DNA of 24,022 bases from a virus: positions 1-24,022 of IMG/VR virus record IMGVR_UViG_3300005528_000195. One strand, 5' to 3'. This document shows, piece by piece, positions 13,297 to 20,495 of the stretch. The notes beneath the pieces are model-generated. The model was not told the DNA's origin. It saw nothing but the letters and a program-made list of their open reading frames with translations, and did no database searches. Within the stretch, counting starts at the first letter, position 1. Each line of letters starts with the position of its first letter. Position numbers and translations under genes: made by a program.

Positions 13297-15282
13297 CTAG
13301 AATTGCTCATGGTCAAGAGAATGAAGCATTACGTTGCGGTAGCCTCTGGAACCCTGATCGTCCTTGTCCCGGTGGATGTGGTTGGAGCGTTGGGCCTGGT
13401 GGATCTCGGTCATCAATTCTGCGGCCCGGAGTTGGAAGGATCTTTCCGGTTCACAGGACCAGTTGCGGTATGAGCACATCTGTAGATATGCGTTGTAGAG
13501 TTCCTCCGATGTGATGCAGTCGGCGGCCATGGATGACCGTCGAACATGATTCGTAATGAAGTATCTCACGCTGTCGGACTCATTCATCAGGTTGTCGACG
13601 GCCTGCCTCTGCCTCACGGACATGGGGAACGATGACCCCGTTGCAACGATATCCAGCATCTCGCTGGCGCCCTGCAGGAACCAATTCAATATACCGGCAC
13701 CCTCCTCGTTGATCATCACGTCGTGGTAGTTGGGGATGACCTTGGCCGGCTTGGGCTGGGAGAAGTCCAACAACAGTATCCGCCTTGCCCAGGCTCCGAT
13801 GTCGCCCTGCATGTTGACCCGGAGCCTCGTATTCGCTGTCACCATGACGTTCCACTCGCCGACCAGTTGGGCTGCCTTGGACGACCCCTTGAACTCCACC
13901 ATGACCTGATCGCCACCGGTGAGGCTCTTGATGACGGGGGCACCCTCGCTGCTCAGGAAGTCCGGGGCCACGTCGGCGCCCACCAACAACGTCTTCTCCG
14001 CGAACAGGCCGACCTCAAACCGTGACGTCAGGTGCGACGTCCGGAGTTCCGCGCAGTTCCTTGGGCCCACCAGTCTCCGCACCAGTGCCGCCAGGGTGCT
14101 CTTGCCGCCGCCACCGGTGCCGGTGACGAGCAGCATGACCTGACACAGGTTGCGCTGCATGAGGGCCATGCCGCCCCATCTCTGGAGCAGCTGCTGGTCA
14201 TCCTGCTCGGGCAAGGCGTGATCCAGGAAGGCCTGCCATCGTGGGCATTGCTGACCCGGCGAGTACTGGATGGGTGTCTGCGCACGGGACATCCATTGGG
14301 GCCCGAACCCATGCACCTCGTAGGGCTGCGTGGACAGGTCGACCATGCCGTTGGCGGCATGCACGACCGCCCTTGGCCGGCCAAACGGGTCGGCCTGCGC
14401 CGTGGTGACGCTGATGAGGTGCGCGACCTGCTCGAGGTAGGCCGGCGTGACCTTGGGCAGCAGGGTGGGGATCCGCGGGTCATCGGGGAGTGCCGCGGCC
14501 TGGTTGCGGATGACGTCGTGGGTGTGCTTGAGGATGCGCTGGTGGAGCTCCACCTGCGAGACGTGGATCCATGTGCCGGACTCCTGGGAGTACCAGTGGT
14601 TGCGTCCGGAGCCGGCGTCGTGCACGTGGTGTTCCTTGGAGAGGATGTGTGCGCTGAAGAAGTTGGGGTTCAACGTCCCGCCGCCCTTGGCGCTGAACGC
14701 CCACGGTGCCCCATGGTTCCTGACCAAGACCGCAGCCTGGCTGGCCTCACCGGGCACAGGCCAGCCTTCGGGCCACCGGATGTCGGAGAACTTGATCTGC
14801 GCCGGTGGCGCCTGCACCAGCACCTGGTACTGGCAGCCCGAGGGATGCGTGCCGCGCACCGTGGACAGGTTGCCGGTGCTGCGCCACTCGTACAGGGGCC
14901 TGCCCAACCTCCTGCCGTTGACGTCGACGAACTCGGTGGCCGAGCGTGCGCTGCAAGGCTGTGGGTACTCTCCTTGTACCCTCACGCCGATCTGGGCGCC
15001 CCTTGACCCCTTCCAGCGTGCGGACGAGGCCAGCGTGGGGTTGACCGCCAGGAACTGCTGCAAACTCTGCTCATCGTCGAAGTCGATGGCGCAGAATCCG
15101 CCGGAGTGTTCGCCGAGCCTGACGGCGGTGTTGCCGGCCTCGAGCAGGGCCTGGTAGACGGGCCTCAAGGTGCTTTCGAGGGTCTCCTGGGTGTACTTGA
15201 CCATGGGCACCTTGGTGCCGGGTTGTTGCGGGACGAGGAAGAGGGGGCTCCCGAGCCAGTCGTGGATCTGTTGGATGGTCAT
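13297..15282 (-). CDS. Primase-polymerase / SF3 helicase fusion (D5-like)
   Basis: This is a 661-aa protein starting at the ATG at 15282 (ATGA overlap with the upstream stop). The N-terminal part is an archaeo-eukaryotic primase domain. It has FCAIDFDD (Asp67, Asp69 as the DxD metal site), a degenerate second motif at SRGAQIGVR (about 93-101, Gln where His is usual), and YEWRS...VRGTHPSGCQYQ (Glu132 onward), the typical third motif. The C-terminal part is a superfamily 3 AAA+ helicase. It has Walker A GTGGGGKST (388-396), a Walker B-like strand TLLVGADVAPD (431-441), sensor Asn484 in MVTANTRLRV and an Arg pair in AWARRILLLDF (about 500). It should synthesise primers and unwind DNA at the fork. 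The DnaB-like helicase type is absent. Confidence 0.85.
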   Translation of the reverse strand: MTIQQIHDWLGSPLFLVPQQPGTKVPMVKYTQETLESTLRPVYQALLEAGNTAVRLGEHSGGFCAIDFDDEQSLQQFLAVNPTLASSARWKGSRGAQIGVRVQGEYPQPCSARSATEFVDVNGRRLGRPLYEWRSTGNLSTVRGTHPSGCQYQVLVQAPPAQIKFSDIRWPEGWPVPGEASQAAVLVRNHGAPWAFSAKGGGTLNPNFFSAHILSKEHHVHDAGSGRNHWYSQESGTWIHVSQVELHQRILKHTHDVIRNQAAALPDDPRIPTLLPKVTPAYLEQVAHLISVTTAQADPFGRPRAVVHAANGMVDLSTQPYEVHGFGPQWMSRAQTPIQYSPGQQCPRWQAFLDHALPEQDDQQLLQRWGGMALMQRNLCQVMLLVTGTGGGGKSTLAALVRRLVGPRNCAELRTSHLTSRFEVGLFAEKTLLVGADVAPDFLSSEGAPVIKSLTGGDQVMVEFKGSSKAAQLVGEWNVMVTANTRLRVNMQGDIGAWARRILLLDFSQPKPAKVIPNYHDVMINEEGAGILNWFLQGASEMLDIVATGSSFPMSVRQRQAVDNLMNESDSVRYFITNHVRRSSMAADCITSEELYNAYLQMCSYRNWSCEPERSFQLRAAELMTEIHQAQRSNHIHRDKDDQGSRGYRNVMLHSLDHEQF

Positions 15283-15485
15283 GGGTTGAACGTGATGGTG
15301 TAGCCCTCCGGAGCGGTCCACCCAATGCCGTCGACGGCTTCCTTTGCGTACCCGGTGGCCCACTCGATAGCCATCTTCCGGGTCTCCTCGTCGGTGTAGG
15401 TGATGAGCGCCGTGACCTTGATCTCGACCCGTTCACGGGGGCGGGGCGGCGTTGGCGGCACGGGGAATGTGGTTTGGTGGCTCAT
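15279..15485 (-). CDS. Small hypothetical protein between methyltransferase and primase
   Basis: This is a 68-aa protein with start and stop both in 4-base ATGA overlaps with its neighbours. It has a Pro-rich N-terminus (TTFPVPPTPPRPRERV), then a compact alpha/beta segment: EIKVTALITYTDEETRKMAI, EWATGYAKEAVDGIGW and the final APEGYTITFNP. The strand-helix-strand layout suggests a small stand-alone domain. No family was recognised. The tight coupling suggests co-expression with the primase-helicase. Confidence 0.75.
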   Translation of the reverse strand: MSHQTTFPVPPTPPRPRERVEIKVTALITYTDEETRKMAIEWATGYAKEAVDGIGWTAPEGYTITFNP

Positions 15486-16915
15486 GGGTGCATGAGTTCC
15501 TGCATCAGGACGCGGAAGGCGCGTTCTGCGGTGGCTGGGACGACACCGTTCCCGAGCAGTCGAAGCTCGTCGGTGCGATTGTCACAGGAGACGCACAACT
15601 CGGCATAGTCCAGCCCACCGGAAGTCCCATCAGTGTCTCCACCCAGCGTGGGTTCAGTTTGCCGTTCGTTGTCACCTTCATCTGGCTGTGCAGCGTGTCC
15701 GGCTTTCCGTTGTGTGCTCCCGAGTCCATCTCGGCCCTCGGTGTCGCCCAACTCTGAGCTTGCTGATGCAGCGTCGGCCTGAACTCCGGGCTGCTGTATC
15801 CCTCGGTCTTGTTCGCACGAGGGGTCGCCCACTGCTTGTCCGTCGCACACTGTTTCTGCTGCTGTACCGCAATCGTCAGCGGTGTCCCCATGCCATTCCC
15901 GTTGTGGTGTTTTGCTATGTTTCTCGCCTTCCTCGCCTCCCAACTCTCCAGCGTTTCCCCGTCGTTCACCACGGCCCCGCTGGGCGTCGGCCACTGCTTC
16001 ACCTGCGTGTCCAGCTTCGGGATCATGCTGCCGTCCTTCTGCTGATGCGCTCTGGTCGAGACGGTTGGCGTCTGCCACCCAGCCAATCCTGCGGAGGAAG
16101 TCTGTGCCGTCTGATCCGACGACCCTTGGCGGCTCCCATCCGTACTGGGGTTGTCCGGGGCGGCTGGGCCAGATTTCTTGAGCTTGTCCCGATCCGGGAG
16201 TCCAACAATGGATGGATGGTTCGACAGGCACACCTGTCCGAAGTTGGGTCGGTTTCCGATCTTCCCGCCGTCCGCTGTCGCTGGTGTCGGCCAGTTCTGG
16301 ACGGTGATGACCGCCTGATCCAGTGATGCCATGGAACGGTCCTTTCCATCCGCCCTGATCATGGATTCTGGCCGATAGGCGCCCTTGAAATCCCTCGTCG
16401 TTGCGGTGGGCCAGGATGAAGACGCGCTTTCGCTGGTGCGGTGCGCCGACTTCAGCCGCTGAGAATATGCCCCACGTCGTTCCGTAACCCAGTCGTCCCA
16501 AGTCTTCGATGACGTCGCGCAGCCCCAGGCTGATATGTCCTTCGACGTTCTCGAAGAAGCAGAGTCGGGGTCGGAGAAGTCGAATGCCATCTGCGATCCA
16601 AGGCCAGAGGTGGCGGGGGTCGTCCTTTCCTGCCCGCTTCCCTGCTGCGCTGAAGGGTTGGCAAGGATATCCGCCAGTGAGGATGTCCACACGGTCGCGA
16701 AATGCTCGCCAAGGGAAGGTTTTAAGATTCGGCCAGATAGGTGCTGGGTCCATGAGTCCCGCTTCCATTTTTGCGACCAGGTTCGCGATGGCAAAACCTT
16801 CGATCTCACAAAGAGCGACTGAGCGCAGATTTGGGATGACTCGGTGGAGTCCAAGCTCAATGCCGCCGTATCCAGCGCAAAGGCCGATGTGTGTAGTTGC
16901 TTTGGTAGAATCCAT
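15482..16915 (-). CDS. C5 cytosine-specific DNA methyltransferase with an expanded recognition region
   Basis: This is a 477-aa protein. Motifs appear in family order: motif I LCAGYGGIELGL (12-22), motif IV GGYPCQPFSAAGKRAG with catalytic Cys85, motif VI FENVEG (Glu122), motif VIII GAPHQRKRVFILA (157-169), and motif X-like ELRLLGNGVVPATAERAF (450-467). It transfers a methyl group from S-adenosylmethionine to C5 of cytosine. The role is likely protection from host restriction; no partner endonuclease is encoded nearby. Residues of about 205-445, where the target-recognition domain lies, are long, very hydrophilic and contain repeated ADT/GDT/ADA turns (LADTSDSGRR, WVADANR, ELGDTEGRD). Each of these corresponds to a W-x-T-P in the overlapping frame. 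The specificity cannot be read. Confidence 0.85.
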   Translation of the reverse strand: MDSTKATTHIGLCAGYGGIELGLHRVIPNLRSVALCEIEGFAIANLVAKMEAGLMDPAPIWPNLKTFPWRAFRDRVDILTGGYPCQPFSAAGKRAGKDDPRHLWPWIADGIRLLRPRLCFFENVEGHISLGLRDVIEDLGRLGYGTTWGIFSAAEVGAPHQRKRVFILAHRNDEGFQGRLSARIHDQGGWKGPFHGITGSGGHHRPELADTSDSGRREDRKPTQLRTGVPVEPSIHCWTPGSGQAQEIWPSRPGQPQYGWEPPRVVGSDGTDFLRRIGWVADANRLDQSASAEGRQHDPEAGHAGEAVADAQRGRGERRGNAGELGGEEGEKHSKTPQREWHGDTADDCGTAAETVCDGQAVGDPSCEQDRGIQQPGVQADAASASSELGDTEGRDGLGSTQRKAGHAAQPDEGDNERQTEPTLGGDTDGTSGGLDYAELCVSCDNRTDELRLLGNGVVPATAERAFRVLMQELMHP

Positions 16916-16920
16916 GTCAT
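15505..16920 (-). CDS. Overprinted 471-codon ORF with WxTP repeats, in another frame of the methyltransferase gene
   Basis: This frame opens at an ATG (16920) five bases before the methyltransferase ATG and stays open for 471 codons on the same strand. The first 120 codons look like shadow sequence. From FDFSDPDSASSRTSKD onward it carries six regularly built repeats: WPTA (170), WPTP (210), WQTP (282), WPTP (310), WATP (364), WATP (391). These are followed by LNPRWVETLMGLPVGW (422-437) and a Ser/Pro/Cys tail. I recognise WxTP repeats plus LNPxWVExLMGxPxGW as a recurring phage ORF type linked to C5-methyltransferase genes. In one 60-base sample (15601-15660) third-position G+C is 14/20 in this frame and 10/18 in the methyltransferase frame, weak support for coding. 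Translation, and where it starts, are unproven. Confidence 0.5.
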   Translation of the reverse strand: MTWILPKQLHTSAFALDTAALSLDSTESSQICAQSLFVRSKVLPSRTWSQKWKRDSWTQHLSGRILKPSLGEHFATVWTSSLADILANPSAQQGSGQERTTPATSGLGSQMAFDFSDPDSASSRTSKDISAWGCATSSKTWDDWVTERRGAYSQRLKSAHRTSESASSSWPTATTRDFKGAYRPESMIRADGKDRSMASLDQAVITVQNWPTPATADGGKIGNRPNFGQVCLSNHPSIVGLPDRDKLKKSGPAAPDNPSTDGSRQGSSDQTAQTSSAGLAGWQTPTVSTRAHQQKDGSMIPKLDTQVKQWPTPSGAVVNDGETLESWEARKARNIAKHHNGNGMGTPLTIAVQQQKQCATDKQWATPRANKTEGYSSPEFRPTLHQQAQSWATPRAEMDSGAHNGKPDTLHSQMKVTTNGKLNPRWVETLMGLPVGWTMPSCASPVTIAPTSFDCSGTVSSQPPQNAPSAS

Positions 16921-16933
16921 GTCGGTGATGGTG

Positions 16934-18235
16934 TTAGCGTGCGTGGAATGCGAGGGCCTCTTCGGATACGAACCAGCCCTTGGGCCATTCGGTGAGGTGG
17001 ATGCCGGCGAGTGTCCGCACCCTGGACACGGCGACGTAGGCCTGTCCCGGCTCGCGTGCTGCCCGGATGTCGATGCGTGCGGCGTCCAGTGTGAGCCCCT
17101 GTGCGCGGTGGATGGTCATGGCGTAGGCCAACCGCAACGGGAACTGGCTGATGCGGACCTTCATGCTGTCGAACTCCCACTTGGCCATCTCGACGTCGAC
17201 GTGTTGGCCCTGCTGTGTGAGCACGCGGATGCTGTCGTTGCCGAGGTTGACCACGGTGCCGATCTGTCCGTTGACGAAGCCGGCCTCGGGATCGTTGCGT
17301 GTGAAGATGACCGCACAGCCGTGCTTGAGCACCAGTTCCTTCGGGCTGGGCATGTTCCGCAGGCAGAACTCCATGTTCTTGGGATCTCCGGTGGCCTCGG
17401 CGGTGTAGACCTTCTGCTCGCCTGCGATCCCGTCGAGCCGGTAGGCGTTCCACTTGTCGACTTGGGTGTTGTGGGTCATCAGCCGGGTGATCTCAGCCCG
17501 CGGGAACATGGACACCCTTGAGCGCAGGAGGTCGGCGTCCTGCCGCCTCATCTTGCCTGTCCGGAAGGCGCCGAGGGCCTCGATGAAGGCCGGGTCCGAC
17601 TGCCGGTGGACCTTCTCCAGGCTGATGGCCTTGAGGTCGGCCTCGGCCCACGACCGGGCGTTGAAGGCCCAGTCATAAGGCCTGCTAATGTCCGTCCGCA
17701 CCGGGGGCAGCTGGAGGAAGTCGCCGAGGAAGATGACCTGCAGGCCGCCGAAGGGTGTGGAGTCCTTGCGGCACCGGCGCAGCCAGAAGTCGAGGAAGTC
17801 CAGCTGGCTCCCTGCCATCATGCTGATCTCGTCGATGACGAGGACGTCGGTGGCCTCGACGCGCCGGATGGCGTGCTTGGTCCACGGTTCACGCTCCAGT
17901 TCCTCGGCGAACGTGTTGTGGTCCTGTCCTTCGGCGGGCCCGAGCATCATGCCGGACCACCGGTGGACCGTGGTGCCGCCGATGTTGAGTGCAGCGATGC
18001 CTGTGGGGGCGCAGATGGCGACGGTCTTGGAGCGCATCTCCGGGGTGGCGAGCAGCTTCCGGAGGAGCGTGGACTTCCCGGTGCCGGCCTGCCCGGTGAG
18101 GAAGACGTTGCCGCGGGTGGAGCCCCAGGCGAGGAAGCGGTCCTCCGGGGTCGGGTCGAAGTCGTCGTCGGTGTCTGGTGCGAGGTATGACGGTGTCAGA
18201 CCACTGAACACCTTGGGTATTGCCTTGTGGATCAT
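16934..18235 (-). CDS. Pif1/RecD-like SF1 helicase
   Basis: This is a 433-aa protein starting at the ATG at 18235, two bases after the exonuclease stop. Helicase motifs in order are Walker A GQAGTGKST (48-56), motif Ia CAPTGIAALNIGGTTVHRW (75-93), Walker B VLVIDEISMM (131-140, Asp135/Glu136) and motif III GDFLQLPPV (171-179). The C-terminal AYAMTIHRAQGLTLD (370-384) and YVAVSR (400-405) correspond to motifs V and VI. The APTGIAA, GDFLQLPPV and IHRAQGLT set is characteristic of the Pif1 family (SF1B, 5'-3'). It has little beyond the helicase core. A role in replication-fork progress or recombination is likely, next to the exonuclease and SSB-like genes. Confidence 0.88.
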   Translation of the reverse strand: MIHKAIPKVFSGLTPSYLAPDTDDDFDPTPEDRFLAWGSTRGNVFLTGQAGTGKSTLLRKLLATPEMRSKTVAICAPTGIAALNIGGTTVHRWSGMMLGPAEGQDHNTFAEELEREPWTKHAIRRVEATDVLVIDEISMMAGSQLDFLDFWLRRCRKDSTPFGGLQVIFLGDFLQLPPVRTDISRPYDWAFNARSWAEADLKAISLEKVHRQSDPAFIEALGAFRTGKMRRQDADLLRSRVSMFPRAEITRLMTHNTQVDKWNAYRLDGIAGEQKVYTAEATGDPKNMEFCLRNMPSPKELVLKHGCAVIFTRNDPEAGFVNGQIGTVVNLGNDSIRVLTQQGQHVDVEMAKWEFDSMKVRISQFPLRLAYAMTIHRAQGLTLDAARIDIRAAREPGQAYVAVSRVRTLAGIHLTEWPKGWFVSEEALAFHAR

Positions 18236-18237
18236 GC

Positions 18238-18885
18238 CTAGTAGTTGTCGAGGGCCAGAAGGATGCGGGCGACGTCGCGGGTGAGGCGGACGTCCTGGAG
18301 GCAGTACTCGCGTGCCGCGGCGTTGTCGGTCTCCCAGAGGGTGCCGAAGTCCGCCCCGCTTCCGGACTTCTCGCCGAGGCCGAGGTGGCGGCAGATGGCG
18401 GCGAGGCTGCCGTGGGCGCGGGAATCGCCCAGCTGCCAGACCTCGCGGAGATCCACGATGGAGTCCGACCAGTAGCGACCGCGCCGGATCCAGCCTGGGA
18501 CGGCGACCCGGTGCTTCCACGACCGGCGGATGAGGAACGGCAGGTCGAACTGCTTGCTGTTGAACCCGAGGATGAGGGGGGCGCGTTCGCTCTGGCAGAG
18601 GCTGTCCCAGAAGGCGCCGAGCATGGTGCGTTCGTCGCCGGAGAACAGGAATGGGTCGGCCTGACCGACGGCGACCCCGATGCAGACGATGCGACCCGTG
18701 AGCGGATCCAAAGCGGCGTTCCGGAGGTAGTTGGAGGCGTGCTCCTCCTCGGCCTGGCGGATCTTGTCGGCGATCTTGTCCGGGTCGCGGAGGTTGCCGA
18801 TCTTGACGTTGGCCGGATCGAACGGCGGGATGACGATCTGGTCTGCGGGGAGCGGTGCGGTCTCGATGTCGAATACGATGTGCAT
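18238..18885 (-). CDS. DnaQ-like DEDDy 3'-5' exonuclease
   Basis: This is a 215-aa protein. ExoI motif is FDIET (Asp6, Glu8). ExoII is GFNSKQFDLPFL with Asp114. ExoIII is YCLQD with Tyr194 and Asp198, the DEDDy arrangement. Between them are a long charged insert (about 25-60) and SWKHRVAVPGWIR. Length fits a stand-alone proofreading exonuclease domain of the PolB-type 3'-5' exonuclease class. No DNA polymerase is in this window, so it may act with a polymerase encoded elsewhere or with the host enzyme. A 77-base gap upstream contains CACCATCACCATCAC and an AACCGG/CCGGTT inverted repeat; no clear Shine-Dalgarno is seen. Confidence 0.85.
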   Translation of the reverse strand: MHIVFDIETAPLPADQIVIPPFDPANVKIGNLRDPDKIADKIRQAEEEHASNYLRNAALDPLTGRIVCIGVAVGQADPFLFSGDERTMLGAFWDSLCQSERAPLILGFNSKQFDLPFLIRRSWKHRVAVPGWIRRGRYWSDSIVDLREVWQLGDSRAHGSLAAICRHLGLGEKSGSGADFGTLWETDNAAAREYCLQDVRLTRDVARILLALDNY

Positions 18886-18962
18886 GGTGGAGAGAGTGAT
18901 GGTGATGGTGGTGGGCGTGTTGTGTGAACCGGATGCGCCCGCCCCGGTTGGTGTGCCCTACT

Positions 18963-19352
18963 TCACAGGGCCTTCCCGCAGTGCGGGCAGGTGTCTGTGC
19001 CGCAGACCCAGTGCCGGATCTCGGCCTCGGTCTTGGTGCCGATGAGGTTGGTGCCGGCCTTGAGGAAGCCTTCCAGGTACAGCTTCCGGGCGTGCTCCCG
19101 GTCGCGCACGCCGAGACGCTCAAGGGTCTTGGCGGTGCGTGCGCTGAACTGGAACCCGTAGGAGGTGCAGGCTTCCTGCTTGGCCTTCTGGGATGCCTCG
19201 ATCTGCGACACCCGCTGCTTGGTCATGCCGAGGATATCGGCGACCTCCTGCAGGCTCTTGCCTTCGCCGCGGAGGGTGACCAGCTGCATGTTCCGCAGCT
19301 TCCTTGCCTCGGACCTCTGGCGGCGTTCCTCTATGATGGTCTTGGCGTCCAT
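18963..19352 (-). CDS. Sigma-region-4-like HTH protein with alpha-CTD-like and terminal Cys motif
   Basis: This 129-aa protein starts at the ATG at 19352. It has a basic N-terminal helix (TIIEERRQRSEARKLRNMQL). An HTH follows at about 33-52 (SLQEVADILGMTKQRVSQIE), of the kind found in sigma-70 region 4 and related regulators. Residues of about 69-115 (FSARTAKTLERLGVRDREHA, then an EGFLKAGTNLIGTKTEAEIR stretch) match the helix-hairpin-helix pattern of the RNA polymerase alpha C-terminal domain: S-x-RT-x3-L-x-R-x-G...G-x4-EI. The tail CGTDTCPHCGKAL has Cys117, 122 and 125 as possible metal ligands. The combination suggests a transcription factor that contacts polymerase or DNA. The alpha-CTD match is from recalled pattern and needs profile confirmation. 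Confidence 0.65.
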   Translation of the reverse strand: MDAKTIIEERRQRSEARKLRNMQLVTLRGEGKSLQEVADILGMTKQRVSQIEASQKAKQEACTSYGFQFSARTAKTLERLGVRDREHARKLYLEGFLKAGTNLIGTKTEAEIRHWVCGTDTCPHCGKAL

Positions 19353-19354
19353 GG

Positions 19355-20119
19355 TCAGTAGGGCAGGTCGTCCTGCTCGGTCTGGATGGCGGCGACCTCG
19401 GCCTGCTTCTCGCGGTCGGCGAACCACTGGAGGGCGGCGATGAGGCGCCTGTCGTCCGCGGTGGGCTTGGGGTTGGCCTTGGCGGTGGGGAGCCAACCCT
19501 CGATGAGGGCGCCGATGGCTTCCTGGGTGAGTTCCCGGAGTTCGATGCCCTTGTTGCGACCGACGTGGACCTTGACGCGGGACGGCTCGACGTTCTCCTC
19601 GGCTGCTGCGGGCTGGCCCTGCGGTGCGCGGCGGTAGGTGCTGTCGGGCTGGCCTTCCCGCGGCGGGCGATCCTTGAGGCGGACGAACAGGCCCGAGGGC
19701 TTGAGCGGCTCGCCCGTCTTGTGCGGCTGGATCAGCTTGATGTTGGCGTAGGTCTTGGTGCCGTCGGAACTGGGCTCATGTCCGATGACGATCTGCGCCG
19801 GCTTGCCGATGAGGGTCTCCAGGTCAAGTCCCTTGGTCTCCGCGGTGTTGAGGGGGCGCCCGAACCAGTCCTTGAGGAACTTGTAGAGGGCGGACTTCTC
19901 ATGCAGGGAGGCGGCCATGGGCATCGAGAACACGACCCACGGCTGCTTGGGGTTGCGGGAGTCGTCCTGCAAGTCGATCTCGAAGACGATCTTGAACTTC
20001 TCCTTGGTGCCGTACTGGGTCTCGTAGCTCTTGGGCTCGGTGATGTCGACGCACACGGCGCGTCCGATGAACTCGGGGCACGGTGCGAACTCCTTGTTGC
20101 TGCTGCTGCTGACGATCAT
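19355..20119 (-). CDS. Single-stranded DNA-binding-like protein
   Basis: This is a 254-aa protein. The N-terminal ~150 residues have an OB-fold-like beta character (GRAVCVDITEPKSYETQYGT, then FKIVFEIDLQDDSR and WVVFSMPMAASLHE), with PAQIVIGHEPSSDGTKTYAN in the middle. The region at about 170-250 is Pro/Arg-rich then helical. The tail EQDDLPY is an acidic tip ending in an aromatic residue after Pro, like the C-terminal tip of bacterial and phage SSBs. It would coat single-stranded DNA during phage replication and recruit partners by its tail. The start at 20119 has AAGGA upstream and the AAGACAC motif directly before the ATG. The overall family is inferred from the fold pattern and tail. Confidence 0.7.
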   Translation of the reverse strand: MIVSSSSNKEFAPCPEFIGRAVCVDITEPKSYETQYGTKEKFKIVFEIDLQDDSRNPKQPWVVFSMPMAASLHEKSALYKFLKDWFGRPLNTAETKGLDLETLIGKPAQIVIGHEPSSDGTKTYANIKLIQPHKTGEPLKPSGLFVRLKDRPPREGQPDSTYRRAPQGQPAAAEENVEPSRVKVHVGRNKGIELRELTQEAIGALIEGWLPTAKANPKPTADDRRLIAALQWFADREKQAEVAAIQTEQDDLPY

Positions 20120-20131
20120 GTGTCTTGGTCC

Positions 20132-20293
20132 TTACGTGTTGTCGTTGTCGTTGTCTTGCTGATCCCCGTCGACGTCGACAGGGGAAAGTGGGTGGCAGGT
20201 CCGGCAGTCCTCGGCACCGCAGGTGCGGTCGGAGCAGCTGTACCTGCGTGTGGGCCGCGGGCGGTCCCAGTCGTCGTCGCCGTCGTGGCTCAT
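20132..20293 (-). CDS. Small Cys-rich phage protein
   Basis: This is a 53-aa protein whose ATG overlaps the previous stop (ATGA at 20290-20293). It has MSHDGDDDWDRPRPTRRY, then CSDRTCGAEDCRTCHP and an acidic DND-repeat tail. Four cysteines in the order C-x4-C-x4-C-x2-C suggest a zinc knuckle. I have seen the YSCSDRxCGAxDCxxC type repeatedly as a tiny uncharacterised phage protein. The tail comes from a GTTGTC triplet run in the plus strand. Function is unknown. Confidence 0.75.
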   Translation of the reverse strand: MSHDGDDDWDRPRPTRRYSCSDRTCGAEDCRTCHPLSPVDVDGDQQDNDNDNT

Positions 20294-20487
20294 GGCTTGG
20301 AGAGGAGCACGATGACGCCGGCGATGGAGACCACGGCTGCGGCGGCCTCGAGGATGCACCGGGTCAGGATGGGCTTCGGGTAGGAGCCCAGCTGCACCTG
20401 GTAGTGGATGGCGGTGCTCATGCTGACGCCCGAGCAGAACGCGAAGGTGAGGGCCAGGATGGCCGGGATGATGGCTTCGGTGATCAT
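20290..20487 (-). CDS. Small two-TM membrane protein
   Basis: This is a 65-aa protein starting at the ATG at 20487 (MITEAIIPAILALTFAFCSG). It has a first hydrophobic segment at about 5-22 and a second near the C-terminus (AAAAVVSIAGVIVLLS), with a polar middle (QVQLGSYPKPILTR). It is coupled by 4-base overlaps on both sides. The topology is holin-like, but it lies among early or replication genes, far from the lysis group. A host-membrane-acting accessory protein is equally plausible. Confidence 0.7.
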   Translation of the reverse strand: MITEAIIPAILALTFAFCSGVSMSTAIHYQVQLGSYPKPILTRCILEAAAAVVSIAGVIVLLSKP

Positions 20488-20495
20488 GGTGTCTT
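20484..20495 (-). repeat. Junction motif AAGACACCATGA, copy 1
   Basis: Read on the minus strand, AAGACACCATGA joins the HTH gene (ending Lys-Thr-Pro-stop) to the 65-aa gene. The ATG start and TGA stop lie inside the motif. No Shine-Dalgarno sequence is nearby, unlike the AAGGAGG junctions at 22000-23040. Confidence 0.6.

Noticed and set aside
18886-18962. AACCGG/CCGGTT inverted repeat and CACCATCACCATCAC before the exonuclease gene
   Set aside because: The stem is six bases with no T-tract, and the CAT repeats are too short and generic to call a regulatory site.
20139-20156. GTTGTC repeat
   Set aside because: It encodes the Asp-Asn repeats at the end of the 53-aa Cys-rich protein.
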